Shown: positions 7,511 through 14,929, counted from the stretch's first letter. The stretch is DNA of 64,000 nucleotides from Segatella albensis DSM 11370 = JCM 12258 (GCF_000426565.1 NZ_AUFP01000008.1:1-64000); one strand, 5' to 3'. Made by a program: numbers and translations. Notes: a model not told the origin generated them from the sequence alone.

Positions 7511-8533
7511 TTACTCTGTGCCGAGGTTGTCGCCGGGCTGGTCTTCCCATGCGCTGGCGCTGAAGGCGCGGGCGGGAGCGGTCACGGTGTCATAGCCTAC
7601 GGTGAGGGGCAGCGTGTAGCGCTTGCCCTGCTCCAGGGTGATGGCCTCCTCGTTGGTCCATGAGAACGAGCGGGTTCCGATCTTGAAGCTGACGGTCAGT
7701 GCGCCTGCAGCAATCTGCTGTGGCACTACGATGGCCTCGTAGGTGGCATGGCTGTGCATGTCGGCATCGGTGGCATCGGTAAAGGCGCACTGGTTAGCGA
7801 GAATGTCGGCAGGGGTCGAAGCGGTGACGGTCACAGTGCCGTAGTTCTCGTTGGCAGTCTCCATGGCCTTGAACTGGTAGCCGGCGTTGGTGCCCTTGAT
7901 GGTGAACTCGGTAATGTCGGAGGCATTGTTCAGCTTCGGGTCAACATTGTAGAACTCGTTGGCCAGGTCGAGTGTCACGTCGAGCTTGGCCAGGGCGTGG
8001 TAGAAGTTGATGACCAACTTGCCGTTCTGCATCAGCGTCTCCTCGATAGAGGGGTTGGCGATGGTCTTAGTCGGCATGGTCAGCAGATCCTGCTGCTTCA
8101 GCTTGGCCTCGGTGCTCTGGTCGGCAGCCACGGTGAGGTTGGTACCGACGATGAAGTCATAGTCGCTGAATGTCTTGCCCTGCTTGTAGGTAGCGGTCAC
8201 GGTGATGCTCTGCTGGTCGTTCTGCCAGAGCATACGGTTCACGGGTTTCCACTCAGTGCCGTTAAACTGTACGGTATTGAAGTAGCTGTACTGAGCCGAT
8301 GTGGGGTTGACAATCTTCACCTGGAATTGCTGACCGTTCTGGTTCACATCGCTGCCAGTGATGCTGGCGCGGGTGGTGGCGATGATGGGGTCAACGAGGT
8401 TGGTGGTGAAGCGCATCACGCCGTCCTCTGGGAACTGCGACTTCTGCTGTACGGTCTCGATAGCGTCGTCGCTGGAGCATGCCGTCAGCGCCATGGCTGC
8501 TGCGGCTGCAAAGAAAATGTTTTTGATTTTCAT
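7511..8533 (-). CDS. Fimbrillin family lipoprotein
   Basis: 340 residues. Lipoprotein signal MKIKNIFF... ending AMALTAC (C19) and SSDD. The body has fimbrillin features: MRFTTNLVDP, TTRASITGSD, MLWQNDQQSITVTATY, NFYHALAKLDVTLDL, YEAIVVPQQIAAGALTVSF and EQGKRYTLPLTVG, ending in SASAWEDQPGDNLGTE. It is likely the main or an accessory shaft subunit. Codon choice is GC-rich (CTG, GGC, CAG), like its operon neighbours and unlike the flanking chromosome. It follows the anchor gene by 86 bases and precedes the second fimbrillin by 69 bases. Confidence 0.82.
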   Translation of the reverse strand: MKIKNIFFAAAAAMALTACSSDDAIETVQQKSQFPEDGVMRFTTNLVDPIIATTRASITGSDVNQNGQQFQVKIVNPTSAQYSYFNTVQFNGTEWKPVNRMLWQNDQQSITVTATYKQGKTFSDYDFIVGTNLTVAADQSTEAKLKQQDLLTMPTKTIANPSIEETLMQNGKLVINFYHALAKLDVTLDLANEFYNVDPKLNNASDITEFTIKGTNAGYQFKAMETANENYGTVTVTASTPADILANQCAFTDATDADMHSHATYEAIVVPQQIAAGALTVSFKIGTRSFSWTNEEAITLEQGKRYTLPLTVGYDTVTAPARAFSASAWEDQPGDNLGTE

Positions 8534-8619
8534 AATACTTTAATTTAAATTAAAAAATGATGGTTATAAATGAATTTTTTGTTATTCCGACGGGGGAACC
8601 GTCGGGCGCAGTAGGGGGG

Positions 8620-9543
8620 CTACTGGTGGACCTGGCCGCCATTAAGGTCATTACCAACTTCCCAATCGTTGACACCAGTTGATTTGATATAGATATAGGG
8701 GTGAATATCGTCATAACTCAAATCCAACTTGTAGTTCTGACCTATCTGCATGTTAGGAGCATCGATTGTACAGTCTTGTTCTATGCCCTGTGATGTAACA
8801 AGATAGAGGTGAATTATCGTACGTTCTGCGGAAGAAGCCGTCGGCATGAGTCGTTTGGTCATACTGAAGCTTGTGCCCGTCGAAGGCATGCTACCGAAGT
8901 CAACCGTCAGCTCATCTTCGGAAGGTACACCATAGTGGCCCGCAGTTGTCTGACTGGTCAGCAAAACGCTCTGAGCAATATGTTCCACCTTGGCATTAAT
9001 GGTATAACCCTCTGGCATATTGCCGATGTTCAGCGTCAAGGTTGTCAACAAGCGGCGAAGGCGAAACTCTGCCACCGTGATTTTGTCCTCACTTATGGTG
9101 ACGTGGGTCACGGCATACCACGACTGGCGGGGCGACGAGGCGGGTTCACGAAGCGAGACGCTGGTGGGCGTGAGGAGATTTTCTGCGGGAGAACCGCTGG
9201 ACGCGAGGACATAGCCGGATGGCTCGTCCATGTCGGCAGTGACGAGGATGTCGTACTCGCCGACGGGCAACTGCTGCAGCCAGTCGGCACTCTCCTCAAT
9301 GGATGAGAACGAGCGGGCGTGGCTCACGCCGTTAGCACCCTGCACCTGGAACGAGAGGGCGTTGATGGAACCAATGGCAGCGGCATCGGCCTCGTCTTCC
9401 CAGAGGAGTTGCGGAGCGACATAGCCTACGGGCTTGCCGTCGAACTCGTTGGGCGTAAACTCATGCTTATCGTGATAGCAGGCGGTGAGCAGCATCATGG
9501 CAGCTGCCGCCATCAATGGAAATATCTTCTTATTCATACGCAT
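8620..9543 (-). CDS. FimB/Mfa2-like fimbrial anchor (DUF5119 type)
   Basis: About 307 residues. Lipoprotein signal ends MMLLTAC, followed by YHDKHEFTPN. The N-terminal half (LPVGEYDILVTADMDEPSGY, SLREPASSPRQSWYAVTHVT) and the C-terminal half (IIHLYLVTSQGIEQDCTIDA, MQIGQNYKLDLSYDDI, VNDWEVG) fit the DUF5119 group of Mfa2/FimB proteins that tether the shaft to the outer membrane and limit its length. Start choice is open: GTG 9546 abuts the preceding stop, ATG 9543 or ATG 9537 are more likely. It is translationally coupled to the OmpA-family gene. Confidence 0.75.
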   Translation of the reverse strand: MRMNKKIFPLMAAAAMMLLTACYHDKHEFTPNEFDGKPVGYVAPQLLWEDEADAAAIGSINALSFQVQGANGVSHARSFSSIEESADWLQQLPVGEYDILVTADMDEPSGYVLASSGSPAENLLTPTSVSLREPASSPRQSWYAVTHVTISEDKITVAEFRLRRLLTTLTLNIGNMPEGYTINAKVEHIAQSVLLTSQTTAGHYGVPSEDELTVDFGSMPSTGTSFSMTKRLMPTASSAERTIIHLYLVTSQGIEQDCTIDAPNMQIGQNYKLDLSYDDIHPYIYIKSTGVNDWEVGNDLNGGQVHQ

Positions 9544-9546
9544 CAC

Positions 9547-10728
9547 TTATTTCTTGTCGTTAATAATCAGTTCCACGCGGCGGGCCTGCTTGCTGTCGGC
9601 AGCATCGCGGTCGATGCCACGGCCAACGACAGGCTTCAGACGGCTGCCGTCAATGCCACGGCGCACAAGCAGCATCTTCACCGTGTTGGCGCGACGCTGG
9701 GTCAGTCGGAGATTGTAGTCCTCGCTACCCGTGTTGGAGGCGTGGCCGACGATGTTCAGCGTTACATCGGGTTGTGCCTTCATCATCTCTGCCACGGCAT
9801 CGAGCTTGTCAGCCTCTTTCTGTGTCAGGCGGCTGCTGTTGTTGGCGAAGTAGATGGTGGGGAGGTCAGCAGGAGCGGTTTCCACCACTTCGGGCTTCTT
9901 CTCCTTTACGGCAGCGGTCTCGACCACAGGCTGTGCCTTCTCCATAACGGGCTGCGGCTCAGGCTCTGCAATGACAGCGGCTTCTTCCACGACGGGAGAA
10001 GCCTTGCCCTTCTTCCCGAAGTGATACGACAGTTTCAGACCGGCCTCATACATGAGGTTGCTCTTGTGGTGATACTTGGGAATGTTGTCGAAGCGGTCGC
10101 CCGTCAGGCAGGTGATGCCGCCGTAGAGTTGCAGGCCAACGTTCTTGGCCACACGGTAGCCCACGGCAGCCTGACCGCCCAGGCCGAGATGCCACTGGCG
10201 GTCGAACTCATGGTCATAGCCGGTGGCAAGGTGCTTGGTGCGTGTGGTCACAGCCGACACCTGCGGAGAGAGGTTGAGTGACCACCTGCTGGTAGGCTTA
10301 GTGAGAAGCGACAGCACATCGAAGTTGGCCTGCAAGCCGAAGCGCATCCACTGCGTCTTCGCTTCGAGGTCACGATAGTAGTTGCCCTGCTTGCCAAGGA
10401 TAGGCGCAAAGCTGAAATCGCCATCGGTGGCCAGCCAGAACGGGTCGCATTCGAGCGAGGTCTGTTTCTGACTGCCCAACGAAGCGAGGACCTCTACGGA
10501 GAACAAGCGACTGAACTGATAGCCGCCAAAGACACCGAACTGAGCACCGACATTGGTCTTGCTCTCGGTGATGCTGCGGAACGTGCCCTGACCGAAGGAG
10601 GTGCCGCCGCTCAGCCCTGCGTACCAGCCACTATTGTAGTCGCGGCTGTCGGTTTGGGCAAAGGCCGTCTGCACCCCGGCGGTCATCATCGCCACAAGCA
10701 GCAGAAGAGTGATTATTGTTTTCTTCAT
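9547..10728 (-). CDS. OmpA-family outer membrane protein
   Basis: 393 residues with a cleavable signal (ends AFAQ). Residues ~30-240 form a beta-barrel-like domain (GWYAGLSGGTSFGQGTF, FGVFGGYQFSRLFSVEVLAS, ending LKLSYHFGKKGK). A Glu/Val/Pro-rich hinge (~243-285) leads to an OmpA C-terminal peptidoglycan-binding domain: IYFANNSSRLTQKEADKLD, LNIVGHASNTGSEDYNLRLT, QRRANTVKMLLVRRGI. It probably anchors or positions the fimbrial assembly between outer membrane and peptidoglycan. Such OmpA genes regularly precede Mfa2-like genes in Bacteroidota fimbrial loci. It lies 21 bases after the membrane-protein gene and directly abuts the anchor gene. Confidence 0.88.
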   Translation of the reverse strand: MKKTIITLLLLVAMMTAGVQTAFAQTDSRDYNSGWYAGLSGGTSFGQGTFRSITESKTNVGAQFGVFGGYQFSRLFSVEVLASLGSQKQTSLECDPFWLATDGDFSFAPILGKQGNYYRDLEAKTQWMRFGLQANFDVLSLLTKPTSRWSLNLSPQVSAVTTRTKHLATGYDHEFDRQWHLGLGGQAAVGYRVAKNVGLQLYGGITCLTGDRFDNIPKYHHKSNLMYEAGLKLSYHFGKKGKASPVVEEAAVIAEPEPQPVMEKAQPVVETAAVKEKKPEVVETAPADLPTIYFANNSSRLTQKEADKLDAVAEMMKAQPDVTLNIVGHASNTGSEDYNLRLTQRRANTVKMLLVRRGIDGSRLKPVVGRGIDRDAADSKQARRVELIINDKK

Positions 10729-10749
10729 TGGTTAATTGGGATTAAATGA

Positions 10750-11493
10750 TTATATATTACTATTACTATTACTGTCTTCTTCCTCCTCCTCCACAATCTC
10801 ACCCTGCGTGGTCAAGGTCTGCAGCGTCTCCGTGCGCCAGACCACGAAGACGATGATGCCGATGGAGAGCCACTGCGACAGGTACTCGTGCAGGAGCGAG
10901 CCGCCGTTGGTGGTATACACGGCATAGACGGACACGAACACCGCCATCAGCACCAGGCTCTGCCACACCTCCTTGTGCTCCAGGTCGGCAAAGTTCATGA
11001 GCAGCCACCGTTTGTAGTACCGCAGCGCCTGCACGTAGCATGCCACGAACACGACGATGAGCACCATCTGGCACATCACCATCAGCCCCGACGCATCGCC
11101 CCGCCACACAGCCCCGACGGCCAGTACCGCCATCGGCACATGCGCCACGAGCCACGGCCACACCCTGCGCCGCCGGTCCTGCAACAATCGCAGCAGCCAC
11201 GCCATCATCAGCGGCACCAGCGTCAGCAGGTCGAGCGAGATGCACGCCATGTCGCGAATGGTTTTCCCTGCCCATGCCTCCACGGGTACGGCCCACCACA
11301 CGTGGCTGCCCACCACCGTCGCCATGAACGCCGCCGCCCAGCGCCTGAGCGCCCTCGGCGGCATCTTCACCTCTCTCGTAAACGCGTTGCCCCGCGTTGC
11401 CAGCAGGTACACCCCGGCCAACGTTGCCATCATCGCCACCGCCCAGTAGAGCGCCACGAATAGAAAGTTGTCTATCCCTTGATGTTCGTACAT
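10750..11493 (-). CDS. Polytopic membrane protein, paralogue of the AraC sensor without HTH
   Basis: 247 residues with about six membrane helices, aligning along its length with the membrane half of the AraC-type regulator encoded next to it: shared ALYLLATRGNAF/LYLMRRGNAI region, LLQDRRRRVWPW against LLQDRQRPLWPV, and NFADLEHKEVW, which is nearly identical in both. The DNA-binding domain is absent; the protein ends in an acidic, low-complexity tail EEEEEDSNSNSNI encoded by simple triplet repeats. It is the first gene of the fimbrial operon. It could be a sensor partner, a decoy, or a truncated duplicate. The function is not known. Confidence 0.65.
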   Translation of the reverse strand: MYEHQGIDNFLFVALYWAVAMMATLAGVYLLATRGNAFTREVKMPPRALRRWAAAFMATVVGSHVWWAVPVEAWAGKTIRDMACISLDLLTLVPLMMAWLLRLLQDRRRRVWPWLVAHVPMAVLAVGAVWRGDASGLMVMCQMVLIVVFVACYVQALRYYKRWLLMNFADLEHKEVWQSLVLMAVFVSVYAVYTTNGGSLLHEYLSQWLSIGIIVFVVWRTETLQTLTTQGEIVEEEEEDSNSNSNI

Positions 11494-11574
11494 AAATTAG
11501 ATTATTATATTCAACCTTAAAATTAATCAAAATCCTTCGTCCCCACAATAGCAAATCGCCCGCCAACGAAAGTT

Positions 11575-11657
11575 TTGTAAATTCTGAAACAAGTTTTGTA
11601 AATTCCGTTACTCGATTGTAAATTCTGTAACTCTAATTGTAAATTCTGTAACTCCTT
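11575..11657 (-). repeat. Four phased direct repeats upstream of the fimbrial operon
   Basis: Four copies of TTGTAAATTCtgtaactc start at 11575, 11596, 11616 and 11637, i.e. every 20-21 bp, two helical turns. They lie about 80-165 bp upstream of the first fimbrial-operon gene. AraC-family activators commonly bind direct sites 21 bp apart, and an AraC-type gene is adjacent, so these are candidate binding sites. Confidence 0.55.
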
Positions 11658-11728
11658 TCCGCACCAAACCCCACGGTTTCATCGATGAAGTGTTACAAAA
11701 AGCGATGTTTCTTCTATCATCGCTATGC

Positions 11729-11774
11729 CAAAAAACGAAGCCGCCGAGCCCATCCTTTCGGATGTCCCGGCGGC
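11729..11774 (-). terminator. Terminator of the AraC-type regulator gene
   Basis: Stem GCCGCCG/CGGCGGC with an inner ATCC/GGAT pair, followed on the minus strand by TTCGTTTTTTGG. It lies about 78 bases beyond the regulator stop and insulates it from the fimbrial operon. Confidence 0.75.
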
Positions 11775-11851
11775 GGTATGTCAGCAGTATTAAATTGTTT
11801 GGGGGACCTGATGTATGACCACTCCACGGTCGTATGCCTAAGTAAGAAATA

Positions 11852-12988
11852 TTACTTAATTCCCCCCCCCCCATTCATCCACTCGGTCACGCTCTGCCCC
11901 ATGCGCTGCTTGAAGGCTACGCTGAAAGTGGTGTAGCTGCGGTAGCCGCTCTCCAAGGCCAACTTCTTAGCGGTGAAATCACGACCGTCGGTGACAGCCT
12001 CGTGGTAGAGGCTGACGAAATGCAGGATACGCAGGCCGTTGATGTAGTTGTTGTAGGTGGTGTTCTGACTCGAAAAGTATAGGCCGAGGTAGGTGCGGTT
12101 GGAGCCAATGGCCTGGGCCAACTGGGCAAGCGTCAGGTCGTGGTGCAGGTAGAGCCGCGCATCCTTGCAGCGCAACTTCAGCAGGGAGCCTATCTGCTCG
12201 AATGTTGCATCGGAAAGGTTGTCGGACGACTGGTGCTCACCGTCGTCTTCTATTCCTGTCTTCCCGTCTTCCGGAATCTCAATGGTCAGCGGCTGCGTGA
12301 TGCTCAGGTCGCTCAGCGTCTCCACACGCCACAGCAGATGGTCTATGAGCACGATGCCACACACTTGCACGATGTATGCGTAGGCGATACTGCCGTCACC
12401 ACCCACGTAATAGCCGAGCATGAGCACAATGACGGCCAGCACCACGAACGTATGCCACACCTCCTTGTGTTCCAAGTCGGCAAAGTTGTCGCGCAGCCAC
12501 CGCCCATACTGCCTTAAGGCGTGTACCATATAGGCCACGAGGCCGATGCCAAACAACAGCAGATAGCCATACACCATCGGCATATAGGCCTCGCTGCGTG
12601 TGACGATGCCAGCTACCATCAACACCACGAGCGGCGCAGTCATCACACCGACCGGCCACAGCGGCCGCTGCCGGTCCTGCAGCATGCAGAGCAACAGCAC
12701 GGTGACCAGAGGAATAACCGTCACGCAGTCGAGCAGTCCACCCACGAGCATGCACACTGTGAAGTCTTCATCCGTGAGTACGGCAGCCGGCAGGTACCAC
12801 AGATGCCCAATGGCCAGGACGGCGAAGAACGCTGCCGTCCACCGTCTGAGCCGCACGGGCGACGTCACCTCGGGCGCAATGGCGTTACCCCGCCGCATCA
12901 GGTAAAGGCAAGCGATGAGAGCCGCCATCGTGCCTGCGCCGTAGAGTAGGAAAAACAGTATTGTATCGAGAGAAATCTGTCCTAACAT
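11852..12988 (-). CDS. Membrane-bound AraC-family transcription regulator
   Basis: 378 residues from the ATG at 12988 (the frame opens at a TTG, 13027, that overlaps a promoter-like TATTTTG). About seven membrane helices occupy residues ~1-220, then an acidic linker, then an AraC HTH domain: DLTLAQLAQAIGSNRTYLGL (first HTH) and FTAKKLALESGYRSYTTFSV, AFKQRMGQSVTEW (second HTH). This layout occurs in Bacteroidota regulators beside fimbrial operons. The operon downstream is probably its target and four phased repeats lie in between. The C-terminus contains a G11 tract that could make the tail phase-variable. Signal sensed is unknown. Confidence 0.82.
   Translation of the reverse strand: MLGQISLDTILFFLLYGAGTMAALIACLYLMRRGNAIAPEVTSPVRLRRWTAAFFAVLAIGHLWYLPAAVLTDEDFTVCMLVGGLLDCVTVIPLVTVLLLCMLQDRQRPLWPVGVMTAPLVVLMVAGIVTRSEAYMPMVYGYLLLFGIGLVAYMVHALRQYGRWLRDNFADLEHKEVWHTFVVLAVIVLMLGYYVGGDGSIAYAYIVQVCGIVLIDHLLWRVETLSDLSITQPLTIEIPEDGKTGIEDDGEHQSSDNLSDATFEQIGSLLKLRCKDARLYLHHDLTLAQLAQAIGSNRTYLGLYFSSQNTTYNNYINGLRILHFVSLYHEAVTDGRDFTAKKLALESGYRSYTTFSVAFKQRMGQSVTEWMNGGGGIK
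11862..11872 (-). repeat. G11 homopolymer inside a regulator gene
   Basis: Eleven consecutive C on the plus strand, i.e. G11 in the coding strand, four codons before the stop of the AraC-type regulator. Losing one G would replace the last residues (IK) with an 84-residue extension ending at 11608; gaining one G would end the protein at once. Tracts of this length commonly slip during replication. Confidence 0.7.
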
Positions 12989-13586
12989 TCGCGTATCTGA
13001 ATCAATATTGATATAATAACGGTGCAAAATACGGAAAATTTTCCACTCTCATTACATTCATTATATATTTTTTTCGATTATTTAAGAATCCAGCAAATCG
13101 TTCGTTATTTGAGGAAAGTGCACATAGCATCTTTCAGCTTCCTATTCTCGTTAACCAACTTAGTCAGCCCGTATCCTTGGCAAGTCGGCACTCACCACGG
13201 ACAGCCTCCAAGACCTGCTCCGACCTCTCAAGCAGAAGACAGAGAATCCTGATGATGGGCAGCTCTATTTTGATTCCAAACCCGATTAACATATATTAAT
13301 AGACACTAGTGAAGTTCATAATATAATAAAACGCCTCATCCCGACAACGCAAGGTTGTCAAACGCAGGAGTTGGCCCTGCAAACGCTTAAAACAAACTGG
13401 CAATAATTTCCTGACAGTCAGTACGTTGCAAAGCATAGTGGTCGGGTAATCGGCCACCTTTTCTTTTTGGCGTTCACGAAATTTTTGGCGTGTTTTTGGC
13501 GTGATAACATTATTTAACGAGCTATCGCCCCATTTATACTGAATTGAATTGTATTAGTTTGCAAAATGATAGGCAAACAGATTTGA
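12989..13586. other. Intergenic stretch with terminator and repeats
   Basis: A plus-strand terminator-like stem (GTGGTCGG/TCGGCCAC, 13438-13457, followed by CTTTTCTTTTT) and three copies of TTTTTGGCGT (13464, 13482, 13493) are visible. A plus-strand frame ending at about 13290 reads LTTDSLQDLLRPLKQKTENP and may be a fragment of an unknown gene. No complete gene is present. Confidence 0.4.
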
Positions 13587-13928
13587 TTTAATAATGCCGA
13601 CGCCAACCGCAACAGTATCGTACTGCTGAGCGCAGGTAACAAGCTGGGCTATGCCAAGACCGACCGTACCATTGAGAACGGAAAGGCTCTCGGTGCGTGC
13701 CGTGCCTACTTCCATATTCCTGCTGTCAGTGGCAACGCACTGATGGCCCGCAGCTTCGTGCTGAATTTTGGCTTAGGCGAGACTACGGGCATTCAAGAGG
13801 CCACGGGGGCACAGGTACAAGAATATAAAGATGGTGGATGGTATACGTTAGAAGGTGTGCGTCTAAGCTGCAAGCCCACAAAGCGCGGCATCTACATTGT
13901 AAATGGTAAAAAGATAATCGTAAAATAA
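13587..13928 (+). pseudogene. C-terminal fragment of a large surface protein
   Basis: An open frame of 114 codons without a plausible start (a TGA closes it at 13584-13586). It reads ANRNSIVLLSAGNKLGYAKT, ARSFVLNFGLGETTGI and ends GIYIVNGKKIIVK. The final part resembles the C-terminal tail common on Prevotella cell-surface and leucine-rich-repeat proteins (GIYIVNGKKV...), which may be a secretion or anchoring signal. The upstream bulk of the gene is gone, so this is a 5'-truncated remnant. Codon use is GC-rich like the fimbrial genes. Confidence 0.6.
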
Positions 13929-13943
13929 GCGGAGGATAGCAAT

Positions 13944-14105
13944 ATGAAGAAAAAATATATGAAGCCATCGATGTCCATCGTGCAGTTACAACAGCAGTGT
14001 CAGATTCTGGCTGGCAGTCAGCCTGCAGCTAGAGGCTTCACTGACGATCCCGAAGGCATCAATTGGGATTACTACGGCCTGGATGATGAAGATGATTTAA
14101 GATAA
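13944..14105 (+). CDS. Small 53-residue peptide with LAGS motif
   Basis: ATG at 13944 follows GGAGGA by six bases, an unusual clear ribosome-binding site for this phylum. The peptide has a basic start (MKKKYMKPSMSIVQLQQQ), a junction CQILAGSQPAARG, and an acidic end (GLDDEDDLR). Small proteins beginning MKKxYxxP and carrying LAGS at about residue 25 recur in Prevotella and have no assigned role that I know of. The basic-leader/acidic-tail layout with a small-residue junction recalls leader peptides cut by C39-type peptidases, but that is only a resemblance. It is 15 bases after the surface-protein remnant. Confidence 0.6.
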   Translation: MKKKYMKPSMSIVQLQQQCQILAGSQPAARGFTDDPEGINWDYYGLDDEDDLR

Positions 14106-14137
14106 TTCTTCTAACGATAAGTGATGTCAGATAAGAT

Positions 14138-14359
14138 ATGAGTATAATTCAAATAATAGCATAAATTGTTCTGGTTGGCTTTGTCATCTTTGGAATGTGG
14201 CTTCAATTCTATATCAGACGCTGCCATAAAAGCAATGCCAAAGAGCATGCCAAAGAGCATGCCAAGAGATTGCGCGAATGGATTAAGCGCAATCCCAAAC
14301 GTACGAAAGAATTGGGCTACACCAATATGGAAAAAGACGACATGCCAGACGACAAATGA
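14138..14359 (+). pseudogene. Small membrane protein interrupted by TAA
   Basis: The frame from ATG 14138 reads MSIIQIIA, stop TAA (14162-14164), IVLVGFVIFGMWLQFYIRRC, a charged stretch with two AKEH repeats, and ends EKDDMPDDK. Read through the stop it is a 73-residue protein with one N-terminal membrane helix and a basic then acidic cytoplasmic tail. The single stop falls inside the membrane helix. A product could start at the internal ATG 14198, without most of the helix. No family recognised. Confidence 0.5.
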
Positions 14360-14400
14360 CGTTAGTATCGTACGTACATACATAATTATTTATAACAAAG

Positions 14401-14434
14401 AAAGGACAAAACTTTAATATGGGTTTTGTCCTTT
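14401..14434. terminator. Hairpin terminator, probably bidirectional
   Basis: Perfect 12-bp stem AAAGGACAAAAC/GTTTTGTCCTTT with a 10-base loop, 41 bases after the broken membrane-protein gene. A/T-rich sequence is present on both sides. Confidence 0.65.
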
Positions 14435-14455
14435 CCTATTTATATAAGATTATTG

Positions 14456-14542
14456 CTATTTATATTTCATGTAAGCCTTCTGCAGTTTCTCGTCGTATTT
14501 GTTCTGTGCATATTGAGGGCCATTCTGACTATAATGCATCAT
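14456..14542 (-). pseudogene. Possible C-terminal protein fragment
   Basis: A short minus-strand frame reads HYSQNGPQYAQNKYDEKLQK and ends AYMKYK. The composition is protein-like and the frame continues upstream to a stop near 14597 without a clear start. It may be the tail of a lost gene near the island end. No family recognised. Confidence 0.3.
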
Positions 14543-14615
14543 AGATACTCTATGATACTGGGTGTCCGAAAAGGGGAGACTGAAATAAAATGTTTACGCA
14601 TTGTTTACGCAGACA

Positions 14616-14650
14616 TGAAAAAAGGAGTTACGCGATTTGCGTAACTCCTT
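14616..14650 (-). terminator. Terminator of the CAT-anticodon tRNA
   Basis: Stem AAGGAGTTACGC/GCGTAACTCCTT, followed on the minus strand by TTTTTTC. It lies 12 bases past the tRNA 3' end. Confidence 0.8.
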
Positions 14651-14661
14651 GATTTTCAGTG

Positions 14662-14735
14662 TGGACCAGCCTGGGCTTGAACCAGGGACCTCCAGATTAT
14701 GAGTCTGTTGCTCTAACCAACTGAGCTACAAGTCC
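14662..14735 (-). tRNA. tRNA with CAT anticodon (tRNA-Met type)
   Basis: Read on the minus strand it starts GGACTTGTAGCTCAGTTGG, has the anticodon loop CTCATAA (anticodon CAT), T arm CCTGGTTCAAGCCCAGG, and ends GGTCCA without an encoded CCA. The acceptor stem has one U-U mismatch. CAT could be elongator Met or, after lysidine modification, Ile. Its 3' half is partly duplicated at 606-664, which marks it as the probable integration site of the island to its left. Confidence 0.88.
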
Positions 14736-14929
14736 GTTGAAATCTTGAAATTTCGACTGCAAAGATATATAATTTTAGGGGAATAACCAAATCTTTTCGT
14801 AAAAAAGTTGGAATGAAGTGCTGTCGTTTCGGTTTTCTGAGGTCGTTGGTGGGCGTCCTCTCGTAAGGGAGAACGGCGTAAATTAGGTTAAAATATATTG
14901 ATGGAAAAACGCATACACGGATTTTTTAG

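Noticed and set aside
7748..8548. Long plus-strand frame (266 residues) opposite a fimbrillin gene
   Set aside because: Antisense shadow typical of GC-rich genes; its Val/Gly/His-rich composition is not protein-like.
9319..10281. Plus-strand frame of 320 residues opposite the OmpA and anchor genes
   Set aside because: Low-quality composition (His/Gly/Val repeats), spans two real genes on the other strand, no start signals.
10799..11566. Minus-strand frame of 255 residues, Gly/Ala/Arg-rich
   Set aside because: Frame-shifted shadow of the membrane protein at 10750-11493 caused by high GC; no membrane helices or motifs.
11608..11874. Separate 88-residue gene after the AraC-type regulator
   Set aside because: It begins inside the G11 tract and runs through a terminator and operator-like repeats; better seen as the possible slipped-frame extension of the regulator.
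13464..13502. TTTTTGGCGT repeats as replication iterons
   Set aside because: Only three copies with unequal spacing (18 and 11 bp) and no replication gene nearby.
14426..14644. Plus-strand 72-residue hydrophobic frame before the tRNA
   Set aside because: It starts inside a terminator hairpin and runs through the tRNA terminator; composition fits chance AT-rich DNA.
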